Shown: positions 10,777-21,513 of the stretch, in pieces
Numbering within the stretch: the stretch's first letter is position 1
How the letters are laid out: every line of letters begins with the position of its first letter
Made by a program: the position numbers and the translations under genes
The notes under the pieces: generated by a model
The model's database searches: none
Told to the model about the DNA's origin: nothing
What the model saw: the letters and a program-made list of their open reading frames with translations, nothing else
Assembly (NCBI GenBank): GCA_907164885.2
Contig: OU015491.1
Coordinates: forward strand, 117,697,431-117,761,430
DNA: 64,000 bases
Direction: 5' to 3'
Origin: Dolomedes plantarius
Taxonomy: Eukaryota > Arthropoda > Arachnida > Araneae > Dolomedidae

Positions 10777-11471
10777 TCGGACATTCTATAGAAGCTAAAA
10801 TGATAGTGAAGACTTGTTTGAAAATTTTTCCAAAGTATCAGATTGACGGATTTTAATATATAGGAAAGCAGTTGATGAAATAAATTGTATATAATATATT
10901 TAATGTAAGTAACTGTTGTTTGAATCTACTTGATAACCATTTTTTGATTATATGAACAACTTTTATACATTTTTGTTTGTTTTCTTACTTCCTCCTTTGT
11001 ACTACAAGTGTTCTTCTGTATATTACGAGATATATATTATACGTACAGGTATACATAATTTATTATTTATATGGATTATGAATACTATACGTATCTAATT
11101 AAACAGCATACAAAGTGATTAAGAGAGTTACAGACCATGGAAATGAAACTTGAGGGACGAGCATTTTACAAGCAAAATGTTGAAAAGTACCCCTAAACTT
11201 CAAAACGCTCTAACTATTTACCTGGTGAAGATAAATTAGCATAATTATATACATTTTTGAAGGAAATTTTTCGCTCTACAATTTTCTCTATCACGAGTTT
11301 TCTGAGAAATGGAAGGGGAAGAGTTAGAAGACGAAGTTTGACGAGATACCTGAACCGCTACCACTTCTTTTGAAAATTTTTCATATTCAACGGCTCATAT
11401 TACGAAAACAGTAACACTTGGGTACAAACATGGATATGCCATTTGGAAGGGAATTTTATAAGCTTTAATTT
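10777..11471. other. AT-rich DNA, nothing recognised
   Basis: No coding signal or transposon end recognised. Confidence 0.5.
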
Positions 11472-11744
11472 TTAGATTTGACAATTTTCTGTGCGATGAA
11501 CCGTGTTCGAGATAAACGCCAAAATCTGAAAAAAGTGATCTTTGGGTATTACTTCTTCTAGTAATGGAATGTTATTTTCAATAGGTGAAAATTCAATTAC
11601 TAGAAGTTCATAGCAGTTTTCTAGTTGTTTACCTATTTCTCCTCCAAATTCATTTGGACCTTTAGTTTTCCCATCTAGGAAACAAAATAGGTGACGTAGG
11701 GGTAGTTCATTTAAATTATTGACTTTAACAACATTCCATGTCAC
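11472..11744 (-). pseudogene. Fragment of an unnamed multicopy protein
   Basis: The minus-strand frame gives TWNVVKVNNLNELPLRHLF, then DGKTKGPNEFGGEIGKQL and VIEFSPIE. I recall this LPLRHLF...DGKT.GP..F.G.IGK pattern from unnamed repeated proteins of ticks, spiders and wasps, probably encoded by a transposon. The frame covers about 90 codons and ends at a stop after TENCQI, without its expected continuation. No catalytic motif is visible and I assign no function. It lies about 1 kb from the PIN-like pseudogene and could belong to the same mobile unit, but nothing directly links them. Confidence 0.45.
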
Positions 11745-12373
11745 ACAAGTAGTAGAAAGGATTTTTAAATTAATTACCTGGTCATTCTTGTTAGTTCGTG
11801 GTACTTCTGCAAGACATGCATTGATAAAAACAAAAATACATTCTCAAAAGATAGTGCCAAAATTTGAAACGAAAAAACAATTCAATGTGTCAGTGAAATA
11901 AGTAATGGAAACCATGTGTGATTAATATGGACTTTTGAAACACATGAATATTTCTTTCAAAATAACGTCTTGCCTTAATAGACATTACATTGATATTTTT
12001 CTAAATAAGTGTGATTTGTTTATTTTAACCAAGGTCAGTCAATTAAAAATTGTTTTTCGTTCATTCCAATGTGTATTTTAAGAATATGCTACTGTAAAAT
12101 TAATATGATGAAAATCGCGAAATTCCACAAAATCAGTTCTGTTATGGCATCTAAAAATTAGAAATACTTAGAATATGCAAGTTTTTTGTCAAAATATCAT
12201 ATTTTGAATATTTTACTTACAGAAAATATACATTATTTTAATATACTATAAAAGAAATTAACAAAAAAATACAAATTTAATCACTTTTTCATAAAAATAT
12301 TCATTTTGAAGCCCTTTGAGGCACTAGAAAATATTTTAATAGAGCAGAAAGATTTTATATTCTTAATTTTAAT

Positions 12374-12783
12374 TTTAAAAGACAACTTTTGAAAACTAGA
12401 GCATATTGAAATTCAGAAAAAATTTTTTTTCGTTCCACCGTGATGTCCGAGTGTCTTTTAAGTGCTTTCATGTGTACTACTTTTATGAAGTAAAACGTAT
12501 TATATAATCAGTTTAGCAGGTCTCCTGCCTAAAAGGAATGTTTAAATTACATATTTTGCTACTTTTTTGTACTACAAGTGTATTCAATTTCAAAATAATT
12601 GCGAAATTTGTCAAAAATTTAACAAAAACCAATAGTTTGCCCTTCTTGCGCCAACTCAAAACATACACCAATTACGCTAATATTTAATTTCCGTCTTTAT
12701 TTTGTTAAAAGGCAACTTTTTGAAAACTACAGCATATTGAAATTCAAAAAAAAAAAATTTTTCGTTGCACCCTATTGGACACC
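12374..12783. repeat. Dispersed direct repeat, two copies
   Basis: About 80 bp recurs at 12374-12452 and 12704-12783, including GCATATTGAAATTCA, an A/T homopolymer block and TTCGTT(C/G)CACC. The flanking DNA is AT-rich and not otherwise recognised. Confidence 0.65.
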
Positions 12784-13964
12784 CCTGCCTGAGGGCTTTC
12801 TAAGAGTGGGGGAAACCCTGTTCCTGAAGCATGTTAGGGATGATTTACGGCTAATATGCAGACCTTGCGTGTCACTAAAAACACTCAGACAATTTCTTTC
12901 ATTGTGCATTCATATCAGCGGTGATACCCACAAAAGGATTTTGATTTTCGTGTAATAGAAAATAAAGAATTCTCCATTAGTTTCATCAGAATTTTTTTCT
13001 AGTGCCCATTGAATTAGGTGACAATCTGAATCTTGAAATCGAATTTTAATTAAGTATAATATATTGAAAAAATGTGGATTAAAAAATTGACGATGTCATA
13101 AAAAAATGATTTAAGCTCGTTTTAAGCACTACGATATTATAAACATATTTATATATATATGATAATTAAAATTGGCAATTAACATGTAAATGTCTCCAAA
13201 ACTTATTTGATTAAAATGGAGCATTTTTTTATAATGGGATAAAGGTTAAAAACACAAGGATTCAGTCATGCTTTTAAATTTAGAATCTCACAGTTTCAAA
13301 TTCAATAGCTTAGATTCTAATTTATAATTAAGAGATTTTAATGGATTCAGATCACATACACAGAAGTATCACTTGAACAAATATAAATAGACCAAAAAAA
13401 AACATTTTACAGGATTTATTTTAATATTTAATTATTTTCTTGGCTATTTATTTAGAAATAACAGTTCAATTATATTCAGTGTTTTGTGCTTTCGCGATTC
13501 AAAATTTTCATATCGGTTGAAATACCGTAAAATATAATTTGGACCGTTGCGATTAGATTCAATATTTTTAAGTCAGAATCATTTCTATCGAAAATATGTA
13601 AATTATAAAAAACTATTTGATTTAATAGACATTTTGGAATTAGCATAACAATATGGGATTAACAGATAAATTAATAAGTAAACAGTGAATAAATATTTCA
13701 GATCTGAAAGATATAAAATATAAATTTATAGAATTTTTTTGGCTTCCTCTCTTTATTTCTAGATTACGATCACGACATCCTAAACATTTCTAAAATAAAA
13801 TTAATTTTATTGAATTCAATATTTTCTGATTAAATATATAAACATATAATTTAGGAGAAAAATCAGTAACTATAAATCTTATTATAATCAAATTTTCATT
13901 CGACAGTTATTATAAGATACTGAAATTTTCAAATTCAGATGGTATAGTTTTACACACACATTTC
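12784..13964. other. AT-rich DNA, nothing recognised
   Basis: More than 70 percent A+T by eye, without coding or transposon signals. Confidence 0.5.
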
Positions 13965-13983
13965 TATCTATCTATCTATATCT

Positions 13984-14019
<36 letters not shown>

Positions 14020-14186
14020 TACTGGATTAAACATATAGTAACACAATATATAGAATTACTTAAAAAGATAGACCATTTGGCACCCCTCTGCGAGTGGTGC
14101 ACGGAGCATGATAGACCCCCTTGCCCCCCCCTCGCTTCGCCACTGGATTATATAAAGGGAGCGGAAGAAAGGACGTTCCAAGGGTG

Positions 14187-14218
<32 letters not shown>

Positions 14219-14250
14219 AAATAATTAAATAATAAATAAATAAATAAATT
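13965..14250. repeat. Microsatellites around a hAT terminus
   Basis: A TATC/CA/TA microsatellite (13965-14020) is followed by a hAT-type right end at about 14063-14146. On the minus strand that end reads CAGTGGCGAAGCGAGGGGG and then a G-rich subterminal tract. A (TAAA)n array follows at 14188-14250. No matching left end was found. Confidence 0.7.
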
Positions 14251-14491
14251 TTTAGGTATAAAAGATTTCTTTCTCTATTTTGCTTTGTATTTTTGTTATT
14301 TACGTTCCAAATCAGAAGGTACTTTCTGCCGCACCCTGAAGTTCAAAATTATCGGAATTTTCTCATACGCTCGCCACTAATAGAAGAGACTTCTTCAACG
14401 GAGATCGCTTATTTTTAATCCAGTAGCTTTCATCAATAATAGAATTATTATATCAATAAAAATTAAACTGGAAACATAATAGTCTACTTAC

Positions 14492-14549
14492 CTTGGGAAA
14501 GTATTACTGAAATGCTGAGGTACTCGTAGAATCGTGTAGACGCTCAACT
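14492..14549 (-). promoter_or_regulatory. Candidate TSS and 5' UTR exon with splice donor
   Basis: On the minus strand, CCCAAG|GTAAGT at 14492/14491 is a consensus 5' splice site. About 57 nt upstream lies TCAGT, the arthropod initiator word, with its A at 14549. An ATAAAA-like word sits 34-39 nt further upstream (14588-14583), slightly far for a TATA box. The stretch between is GC-richer than its surroundings and lacks an ATG. If spliced to the acceptor at 1139 it would supply the leader for the candidate coding exon at 836-1138, with an intron of about 13.3 kb. This is an inference from signals alone. Confidence 0.25.
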
Positions 14550-14592
14550 GACGATTGTACGTACTGGACAGTCACACGAGGTTTTATTCACA

Positions 14593-15493
14593 ACAGCAAT
14601 CGGTGAACATTCAGTGTAAGAAATTTCCCTCTAGGTTTTGCATGAACTAGAGTAGCAAGCAAGGCCAGTCTAATAGCCAGATATGCAGAATAACGCTGAT
14701 CTGTTAGTTCCAGTCCATGTGACAAATCACGTGGTAGCTACAACTTACTGGTCAGGTGCAAAGCTAACAATGAGGTATTCAATATAATTCTCCTGGGAGA
14801 TAACAAACTGTCTAAAAATGTCTGTCAAAGGTATTGCAAGAGTGGGGGTGAAAAGTTCTAGGTATTTCAGACACTATAATTCACTCCAAGACATGGCATG
14901 TTTCAGAATAACGCGCGGTTTAGAAATAAATTCTGGAATACTGTTAATCGTATGATAACGATAACAAAAGATGTAATTCTGGTCTATGAAAAATCGTAAT
15001 TTGACAACAAAAGACAGAAACGGAGGAAAATTCCCACAAATTTAGTCAAGCATCAAACGAGAAGCTACAACTGTTTTATAGATCTTCAATCGTTAGCCAG
15101 TCTAAATATTATACTTCTGAAATAACGAAATCAATATACAAAATGAATTAATGTATTTGCCTGATTAAATGTGAAACTAGAGGTCTGTGAAATTTTGAAG
15201 CGGCACCTTTTTTATTGCACATTTAAAAAGAGATAGTGATTTCCTTGTATGCTAGAAATTATATACTAGTTTTATTTCGTTTTAGAGAGTGACGAAAAGG
15301 TAATTGGTTATTAATCTACTAAGGTAATCCAGCTTCCATTTATTGGACATGATATTCCAAAATGAGAGCAGTAAATAGGGGGGAATGAAAAGTTAATTTG
15401 AATTTCGCTTGACTACAAACCTTGTTTCAAAAAGTTTCAGCAATAATAAAGTATACGAATATTGTTCGCGAGCCCGTGCTTGTGCTTGGAATA
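14593..15493. other. Unassigned non-coding DNA
   Basis: No gene, transposon end or tandem repeat recognised. Confidence 0.5.
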
Positions 15494-15619
15494 TACAGGG
15501 TGTCCGGGCAGAAAGTATCCAAAAGTTATGGCTTATTTTTACGGAACTACCCATTAGAATATAAAAAAAAATTATTTAAATACAAAGAACATCCCACCAA
15601 GTTTTAATATCAACCATAG

Positions 15620-15765
15620 ATTATTATACCAATTGCTTGAATGATACGCCTCTTCAAGTCATCCACAGTTTCAATTTTTTGTTTTATACACAAAGAATTT
15701 AATGAATCCCCATGCAAAAAAGTCTAATAACTCCTGATTGGCTACGGACCACTTGGGGAGAACTT
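15620..15765 (-). pseudogene. C-terminal remnant of mariner transposase
   Basis: The minus strand reads LLDFFAWGFIKFFVYKTK and, after a one-base shift, IETVDDLKRRIIQAIG. These match the end of many mariner transposases (LDFFLWG...VY and a final helix). The catalytic part is gone. It belongs to the outer mariner at 15496-17272. Confidence 0.7.
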
Positions 15766-15832
15766 GATTACCATATAGACGTTAGTCGTGCTACAAAATC
15801 TATGATACTATGATCGAAATCTATCATTAATA

Positions 15833-17159
15833 CAGAGGCTGTTCGCACATTTTTTAGACGATTTTGGTAAGCGGTAATAAAAAATCAATTGCTGCAAAAG
15901 AAATAATTGCAATTGTACTATGTCTTTAAAAGTCAAAATTATCATCTGCGGCTTGAAAGTTTTGTTTTTATTCAAAATGACGTTTTTAACAAAGCAGTGG
16001 CTCGAAGGCTACATTTATTCTCTTTACGAACAGAAATATGCATACTCCGTTATCCAAAAACGATGTGAGAGTCATGGTTTTGTGATATCTTAAGCGTCGA
16101 TAGGTAATATCGTCAACAAGAAAGGAAAAAAACGTCAAATAGGAGCCTCAAGTGGGACAAAAATTCCAAACAAGTATCCAAGGAAAAAACGGATATCTTC
16201 GACTATTGCAAAGGTACGTTGTTTAATGTTAAAAGAAAATCCCCCTAGTCAAAGGATAGTTGCAAAATCATTAAAATGCTCGGTGTCCACTGTAAACAAA
16301 ATGATAAACGGCGATTTAAATCTTAAGAAAGCGAAAAAACGCAATGTGCATCGTCTTCTTCCAAATCATATCGCTGAACGCAGGACACGCTGCAGGATTA
16401 TATATGAGAAACACTTATCCAAAGAAAAATGGAAAACAATTGTCACAATAGATGAATCATGGGTGTATTTAAATGATTGCAACAAAAAAAGAGCCATTTA
16501 TTATCATAAAAGGGGAGAAAAAAATTTAAGTACATGGTTCAAAGAGTCAAAAGAAAATTTTTCTAAGGTATTCATGATTGTTGCTGGTTTTTCTTATAAT
16601 GGCAAGTTAAAAATAAAGAGAGTGGAAAAAAATGTCAAGATTAACTCCAAATACTATCAGGAAGATATTTTATCTCCAATTTTTCTGAATGAAATATCAT
16701 CGCTTTACGCAAGCCATCAAGTGCCATCAATCATACAAGTGCCATCAATCTGTGAGACTCCATCAGGACAAAGCTAGCAGTCACACATCAAAATCCACTG
16801 TAAATTTCCTAAAAGAAATGGAACAAAAAACTAGTATCAAGGTCATACCCTTCACTGATATCCCTACTAAATCTCCCGATGTATCACCTATGGATTTTTG
16901 TGCTTTCGGACTTTTAAAATCTGCATTATCCAAACGTCGTCCCAAAACCCTTACAGGACTCTGGAAATCTGTTCAGGAGGAATGGGATAGAATACCTCTT
17001 CTGACACTTCAAAAGGCATTATTATCCTGGAAATTGCGGTATCGAAAGATAGTTCAGAATAAGGGATGTCAAATAGAACATTTAAAACACAAGAATTTTA
17101 TGTAATTTAGTTTTGTGAATACAATATACATCGTCTAAAAAATGTGTGAACGGCCTCTG
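15833..17159 (+). mobile_element. DD41D mariner-like transposon, nearly complete
   Basis: Starts CAGAGGCTGTTCGCACATTT and ends AAATGTGTGAACGGCCTCTG, an inverted repeat of about 28 bp with two mismatches. TA duplications lie at 15831-15832 and 17160-17161. The 1,327 bp element carries one transposase gene on the plus strand and sits inside an older mariner. Confidence 0.92.
15977..17105 (+). pseudogene. Mariner transposase (DD41D type)
   Basis: This is a cut-and-paste transposase, about 375 codons from the ATG at 15977, the usual size. The N-terminal part has two helix-turn-helix-like regions, including NPPSQRIVAKSLKCSVSTV. Catalytic Asp 1 is in TIDESWVYL, Asp 2 in HQDKASSH and Asp 3 in SPDVSPMDF. 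I count 41 residues between the last two, as in the rosa/Visitor-type DD41D group rather than DD34D mariners. Two lesions disable it: an in-frame TAA at 16091-16093 (codon 39), and a frameshift within a short duplicated segment (AAGTGCCATCAATC, near 16718-16750). The two frames otherwise join smoothly. An older relative is at 4285-5972. Confidence 0.9.
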
Positions 17160-17274
17160 TATTAAAACTTGGTGAGATATTCTTTCTATTTACATTTTTT
17201 TTTTAAAATTCTAATGGGTAGTTCCGTAAAAATAAGTCATAACTTTTGGACACTTTTAGCCTGGACACCCTGTA

Positions 17275-17942
17275 TTTAGTTCCATCATAACCCCGACAAT
17301 CTGCGACTCTAGCTCTAGATTGATTTCGTGAGCCCACCCCCACCCCATACTCATTTTCCTAGTAGAAAAAAAAATTGTAGCATTTTTAGCGATATAAATA
17401 TTTTTACACATATAAAAAGAAATGGTTTTAAAAAAGCTGTTATTTACTTTTTCTTCATAATTATACACAATCAACAGTTTGTGCATATGTTTTAATTAAA
17501 GAATTTTTTTTAAATCGAATTTAGACATATTTGAATGATAAACTTTCTCAATTATATGAAAAGACTGAAGATTTTCATTATAATGAATTTCAGGGGTCCA
17601 ATTGATATGTTCATTGTGACTATATGATGCATAAACAAAATTTTGGAATGGGAAGGTCGTTAAGGTATGCAAATGACGAATTAGTTTATGAAACCAAAAC
17701 TCATTAAAATGGTTTATGAAGATTTAGGTTAATTCACATTTTATAAAGTTAAATATAAATAAATAATTAAGTTTGACCACGATATTTCGACTCAATTATT
17801 AGATGATTTGGGTGTTATTAGGCGTGCGCTTTATGGGTCTGGATACTTATCGTGGTCTGAGTATCGCTACAAATGTGTGATGTATTGGGGGAGTGAAATT
17901 ATTTCATTTCCAAAGGCGGAGATAAGACAATACTGCCCTTGA
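17275..17942. other. AT-rich DNA, nothing recognised
   Basis: No gene or transposon end recognised between the mariner and the hAT MITE. Confidence 0.5.
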
Positions 17943-17950
17943 GTTACAGC

Positions 17951-18552
17951 CAGGCCCAGATTTCCGCATGGGCAAGTGGGGCACTTGCCCAGGGCCCCCA
18001 AAATTATGGGGCCCCCTAATTTAGTATAAAGTTGTACATAGTTTTGAGAATTTGTTTTTTGGTTAATATAGTAAAGGGGTGTAGTGGCGGATAAAGAAAA
18101 AAATCCTGGGTGGAGCACAGTGCACCCACTATAGTGAAAGCATGCTTACGTCCATAAGCGTTTCTGGTTTAATTTTTTTTTTTTTTTGGGGGGGGGGGGT
18201 GAGGGGGGAGTTGTAATAACTCCAAACTGTGATTTATTTTGAATTTCAAACGAAAATTTCATGAATTTATTTATTAACATTAAAAGTATTTATTTATTAA
18301 CATTAACAGTAAATTAATTAATTAACACTTCTTATTAATATTTATTATTTTCTTCAAATTTTTGACTTGCCGGTCGAAATTTTTTTTGAATTTCTGGTCC
18401 CGATTTAAGGGAGGCCTGGGTGAGTGTCCCACATGTTCATGTGGAAATCTGGTCCTGAAGAGGGGGGACATGCCCCCCTCTGAATCTGTCCTTGAAGGGG
18501 GCCCCCAAAGTCTGCTTTGCCCAGGGCCCCATTGTGTCAAAGTCGGTCCCTG
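17951..18552 (+). mobile_element. hAT MITE family A, copy 1 (602 bp)
   Basis: Starts CAGGCCCAGATTTCCGCATG and ends GTCGGTCCCTG. The 8-bp duplication GTTACAGC is perfect (17943-17950 and 18553-18560). GGGCCC-rich arms flank an AT-rich centre with a T/G homopolymer. No coding capacity. The inverted second copy is at 23032-23537. Confidence 0.93.
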
Positions 18553-18818
18553 GTTACAGCCACAAAATGTATTATCATGCTATGGCTGCATATCAAGCTC
18601 TATTCTAATAAAGGCTTTTCTTATTTTTGGCACAAGAATCTAAATGATCGCTTTTGAACGGTTTTCTCCTACACGCCCATACCCCTTTTTCCTCTTTTCC
18701 ATACTCATTCTTTGTGTTGTAAAAGAAAGAGACCATTTCAGTTTGTGAAACGCAAATAAGTTTCTACCATTCTTATTTTTCGGACGAAGCTTATGGCTCT
18801 TATTTGCTATTGAAGACA

Positions 18819-19406
18819 TCTATATATTTAAGTTGCTAAGCCGACTTTTTGGGCAGTCCGTGAGAGAAAACTACTGCATCAATTTACTTCATTTTGGTCT
18901 TAGACGAAAGATTGTAATCTGTAGATTTGTCAAATTTGATTTTTGTAACCGCAATTTCAATTAATTAGCGATAGTTTACAATTAAAAGTTGATTTCTGTG
19001 CATGCCCAGGGGCATGTTTAAATCTGGCTTTAGAAACTCACTGTTTTTGCGCATTTTCAGAGACATGTTTTAATGATAAATACGTTTATTCCGAGGAATA
19101 AACGTGTGCCATTTTTATTTTTATGATAATTATGTTTGTGAAATATAAGATTAAACATGATGGAAATTGTTTATTTCGCAATGTTTAATTAGCGATAATT
19201 TACAATTAAAAATTGCTTTCTGCGCATGCTCAGTGACATTTTTAAATCTGGCTTTAGATACTAAGCACAAGGCCGCTTAAACACATTAATTTGTTTCTGC
19301 GCATTATTATGATTTTCAAAATTTGGCAATGATGTGTTGAGTATAATTTATGCATTAGTACATTTATTTACTATCTAGCCGTCATGTTTTGACGGGTACC
19401 AACTAG
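18819..19406 (+). mobile_element. Non-autonomous Helitron, copy 1
   Basis: Starts TCTATATATTTAAGTTGC after A and ends CTAG before T. A perfect hairpin (CCGTCA...TGACGG) lies about 10 nt from the 3' end, which is the Helitron signature. There are no inverted repeats or target duplication. It includes a short OTU-protease-like peptide, MFVKYKIKHDGNCLFRN (19132-19188). A further copy follows head to tail with no spacer. Confidence 0.85.
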
Positions 19407-19562
19407 TCTGTATATTTAAGTTGCTAAGCCGACTTTTTGGGCAGTCCGTGAGAGAAAACTACTGCATCAATTTACTTCATTTTGATCTTAAACAAAAGAT
19501 TTGAATCTGTCGATCTGTCAGATTTGGTTTTTGTAACCGCATTTTCTATTAATTATTGATAA
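19407..19562 (+). mobile_element. Helitron 5' segment, partial copy 2
   Basis: Begins TCTGTATATTTAAGTTGC immediately after the CTAG of copy 1 and matches the first 155 bp of the family. It is then replaced by the start of copy 3. Head-to-tail joining fits rolling-circle replication. Confidence 0.8.
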
Positions 19563-20172
19563 TCTATATATTTAAGTTGCTAAGCCGACTTTTTGGACAG
19601 TCCATGAGAGAAAACTACTGCATCAATTTACTTCATTTTGATCTTAAACGAAAGATTGTAATCTGTAGATTTGTCAGATTTGGGTTTTTTGTAACCGCCA
19701 TTTCTATTAATTAGTGATAATTTACAATTAAAAATTTATTTCTGTGCATGCTCAGTGGCATATTTAAATCTGGCTTTAGAAACTCACTGTTTTTGAGCAC
19801 GCTCAGTGACGTTTTAATGATAAACACGTTTATTCCGAGGAGTCTCTCTAGATCTCTCTCTGCCATTTTTATTTTTATGATAATTATGTTTGTGAAATAT
19901 AAGATTAAACCCGATGGAAATTGTTTATTTCGCGCTATTTGATTAGCGATAATTCACAACTTTTAAAAAAAAAATTGCTTTCTGCGCATGCTCAGTGACA
20001 TTTTTAAATCTGGCTTTAGATACTCACTAAGAACGAGGCAGCTTAAACACATTAATTTGTTTCTGCGCATTATTATGATTTTCAAAATTTGACAATGATG
20101 TGTTTAGTCTAATTTGTGTATTAGTACATTTATTTGCTATCTAGCCGTCATGTTTTGACGGGTAACAACTAG
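19563..20172 (+). mobile_element. Non-autonomous Helitron, copy 3
   Basis: Starts TCTATATATTTAAGTTGC after A and ends CTAG before T at 20173, with the CCGTCA/TGACGG hairpin just upstream. Its 610 bp match copy 1 along their length, including the OTU-like segment. Confidence 0.87.
19886..19942 (+). pseudogene. N-terminal scrap of an OTU cysteine protease
   Basis: The frame reads MFVKYKIKPDGNCLFRAI and then a stop. DGNCLFRA is the catalytic-cysteine motif of OTU deubiquitinase-like proteases, with the nucleophile in DGNC. Large autonomous Helitrons of several animals carry an OTU domain beside the Rep-helicase (from memory). The same scrap recurs at 19132-19188 (HDGNCLFRN) and on the minus strand at 20771-20712 (PDVNCLFRAVV, catalytic-loop Gly lost). 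The remaining ~100 residues, with the catalytic His, are absent in all copies. It is a relic from the parent element and not a functional protease. Confidence 0.7.
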
Positions 20173-20645
20173 TAAATATGTATGTTCAAAAGCTCTCGAG
20201 AACAGGTGGGTATCCAGATGGGTAAGAACGCAATGTGCTAGTCCTCCCCTTTCTCCTCTCAGTCTGAATAATTCTCAAAAACCAGAGATCCATAAATTTA
20301 AATTCTTAGGGCTGCTGTGTACTAATCCTATTGGATTCGCTCACCTCAATGTTAGCCTATGGAGAAAATTTGTCTAAGGACTGCCGACTTAGATTTTAAA
20401 AGAAAATGTTTTTATTGTACTCCGTAATAAAGAAAGAAATTTTACATCTTGGTACAAGAAAAAATATGCAAATACTATTTTAAAATTTAAATTATTCGGG
20501 AGAAAAATATGATATAGTGTGTTTTAAACGTCTACTAGTTAGTACCCTCCAAAACATGACGGCTTGATAGCAAATAAATATACTAATACGCTCATTATAC
20601 TCAACACATCATTCCCAAATGTTGAAAATCATAATATTAAGAATA

Positions 20646-20679
20646 TTCTTAAAACGTACGTCGACGTACGTTTTAAGAA
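20646..20679. repeat. Perfect 34-bp palindrome
   Basis: The 17-bp left arm TTCTTAAAACGTACGTC is followed without spacer by its exact reverse complement. It is absent from the sister Helitrons. Confidence 0.95.
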
Positions 20680-20773
20680 ATTACTATTGAACCCAATAAA
20701 AAGAAATATGTTTACACAACAGCACGAAATAAGCAGTTTACGTCAGGTTTAATTCTATATTTCACAAACATAA

Positions 20774-21464
20774 TCTCTATATATAAAACGCGTAGGTATG
20801 CGGCACAAAAATAGACGATATTTCTACACTCCGAATGGCAACGGCTACAACTACCGGATGTAAACATTAGCGGCCGTCCCAGCACGTGTGTGTAGTGGTT
20901 CGACGATAGCACGTAATTTGGTACAATTTAATTGCTGTATTTTACTCTCGAATAATTTTAATTTATTCATTTGATATGATTAAGTGGAGATATCTGAATT
21001 GCGAACAGAGAGTACATACAGAGAGTGATGTAATCTACACTATATTTTAGTACTTGCTGAAATTTTACTCCTTTCTATAAGTGAAGAAATTTTCCCAACA
21101 ATTTATTATTTGACGTAATGATAAAGTGTAGATATCTTCATTTTGAAAAATAGTACATACAGAGAGGGATGTAATTTTTAAAATCATTGATGTCGGGTTT
21201 CTCAGTCTTATCTTTAACTCTGTTCTGAAGTAATGGAAATTCACATTTGTTAATCATGATGTTTTAGAATCAGCCTTATAGTGAATTTAGCAATGATTAT
21301 AAATTTTTTGTCTAAACTCCCACTAATGACTCCCACTGATGAACAACGTAAATTTATGTTGACAAGTAATGGTAACATTCCTTACATATGTTACGTTTAG
21401 TTGAATTGTTTTGCAAAAGAATATATATAACTAAAAGTGACCATGTTGGTCGCGCAGCGGCTAG
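20774..21464 (+). mobile_element. Second Helitron family, nested in the first
   Basis: Starts TCTCTATATATAAAACGCG after A and ends CTAG before T. The hairpin GACCATGTTGGTC lies 9 nt from the 3' end. Flanks ...ACAAACATA and TTAAAAATAAAAATGGC rejoin, apart from a few bases, the sequence of the uninterrupted sister Helitrons, confirming both borders. No coding capacity recognised. Confidence 0.85.
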
Positions 21465-21482
21465 TTAAAAATAAAAATGGCG

Positions 21483-21513
<31 letters not shown>

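Larger units (their letters stand above)
15496..17272. mobile_element. Mariner-like element, host of a second mariner
   Basis: Left end CAGGGTGTCCGGGC and right end GCCTGGACACCCTG belong to inverted repeats of roughly 110 bp (shared interior ACTTATTTTTACGGAACTAC in one of two variants). TA duplications lie at 15494-15495 and 17273-17274. Minus-strand sequence at 15620-15765 retains the C-terminal part of its own mariner transposase. The DD41D mariner at 15833-17159 is inserted inside it at a TA. Everything between the inner insertion and the right inverted repeat is lost, so the copy was already internally deleted or was shortened by the insertion. Confidence 0.88.

Noticed and set aside
18819..20172. 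Tandem satellite or CRISPR-like array
   Set aside because: Repeat units are about 600 bp with TC...hairpin-CTAG ends, i.e. Helitrons; no short spaced repeats exist in the window.
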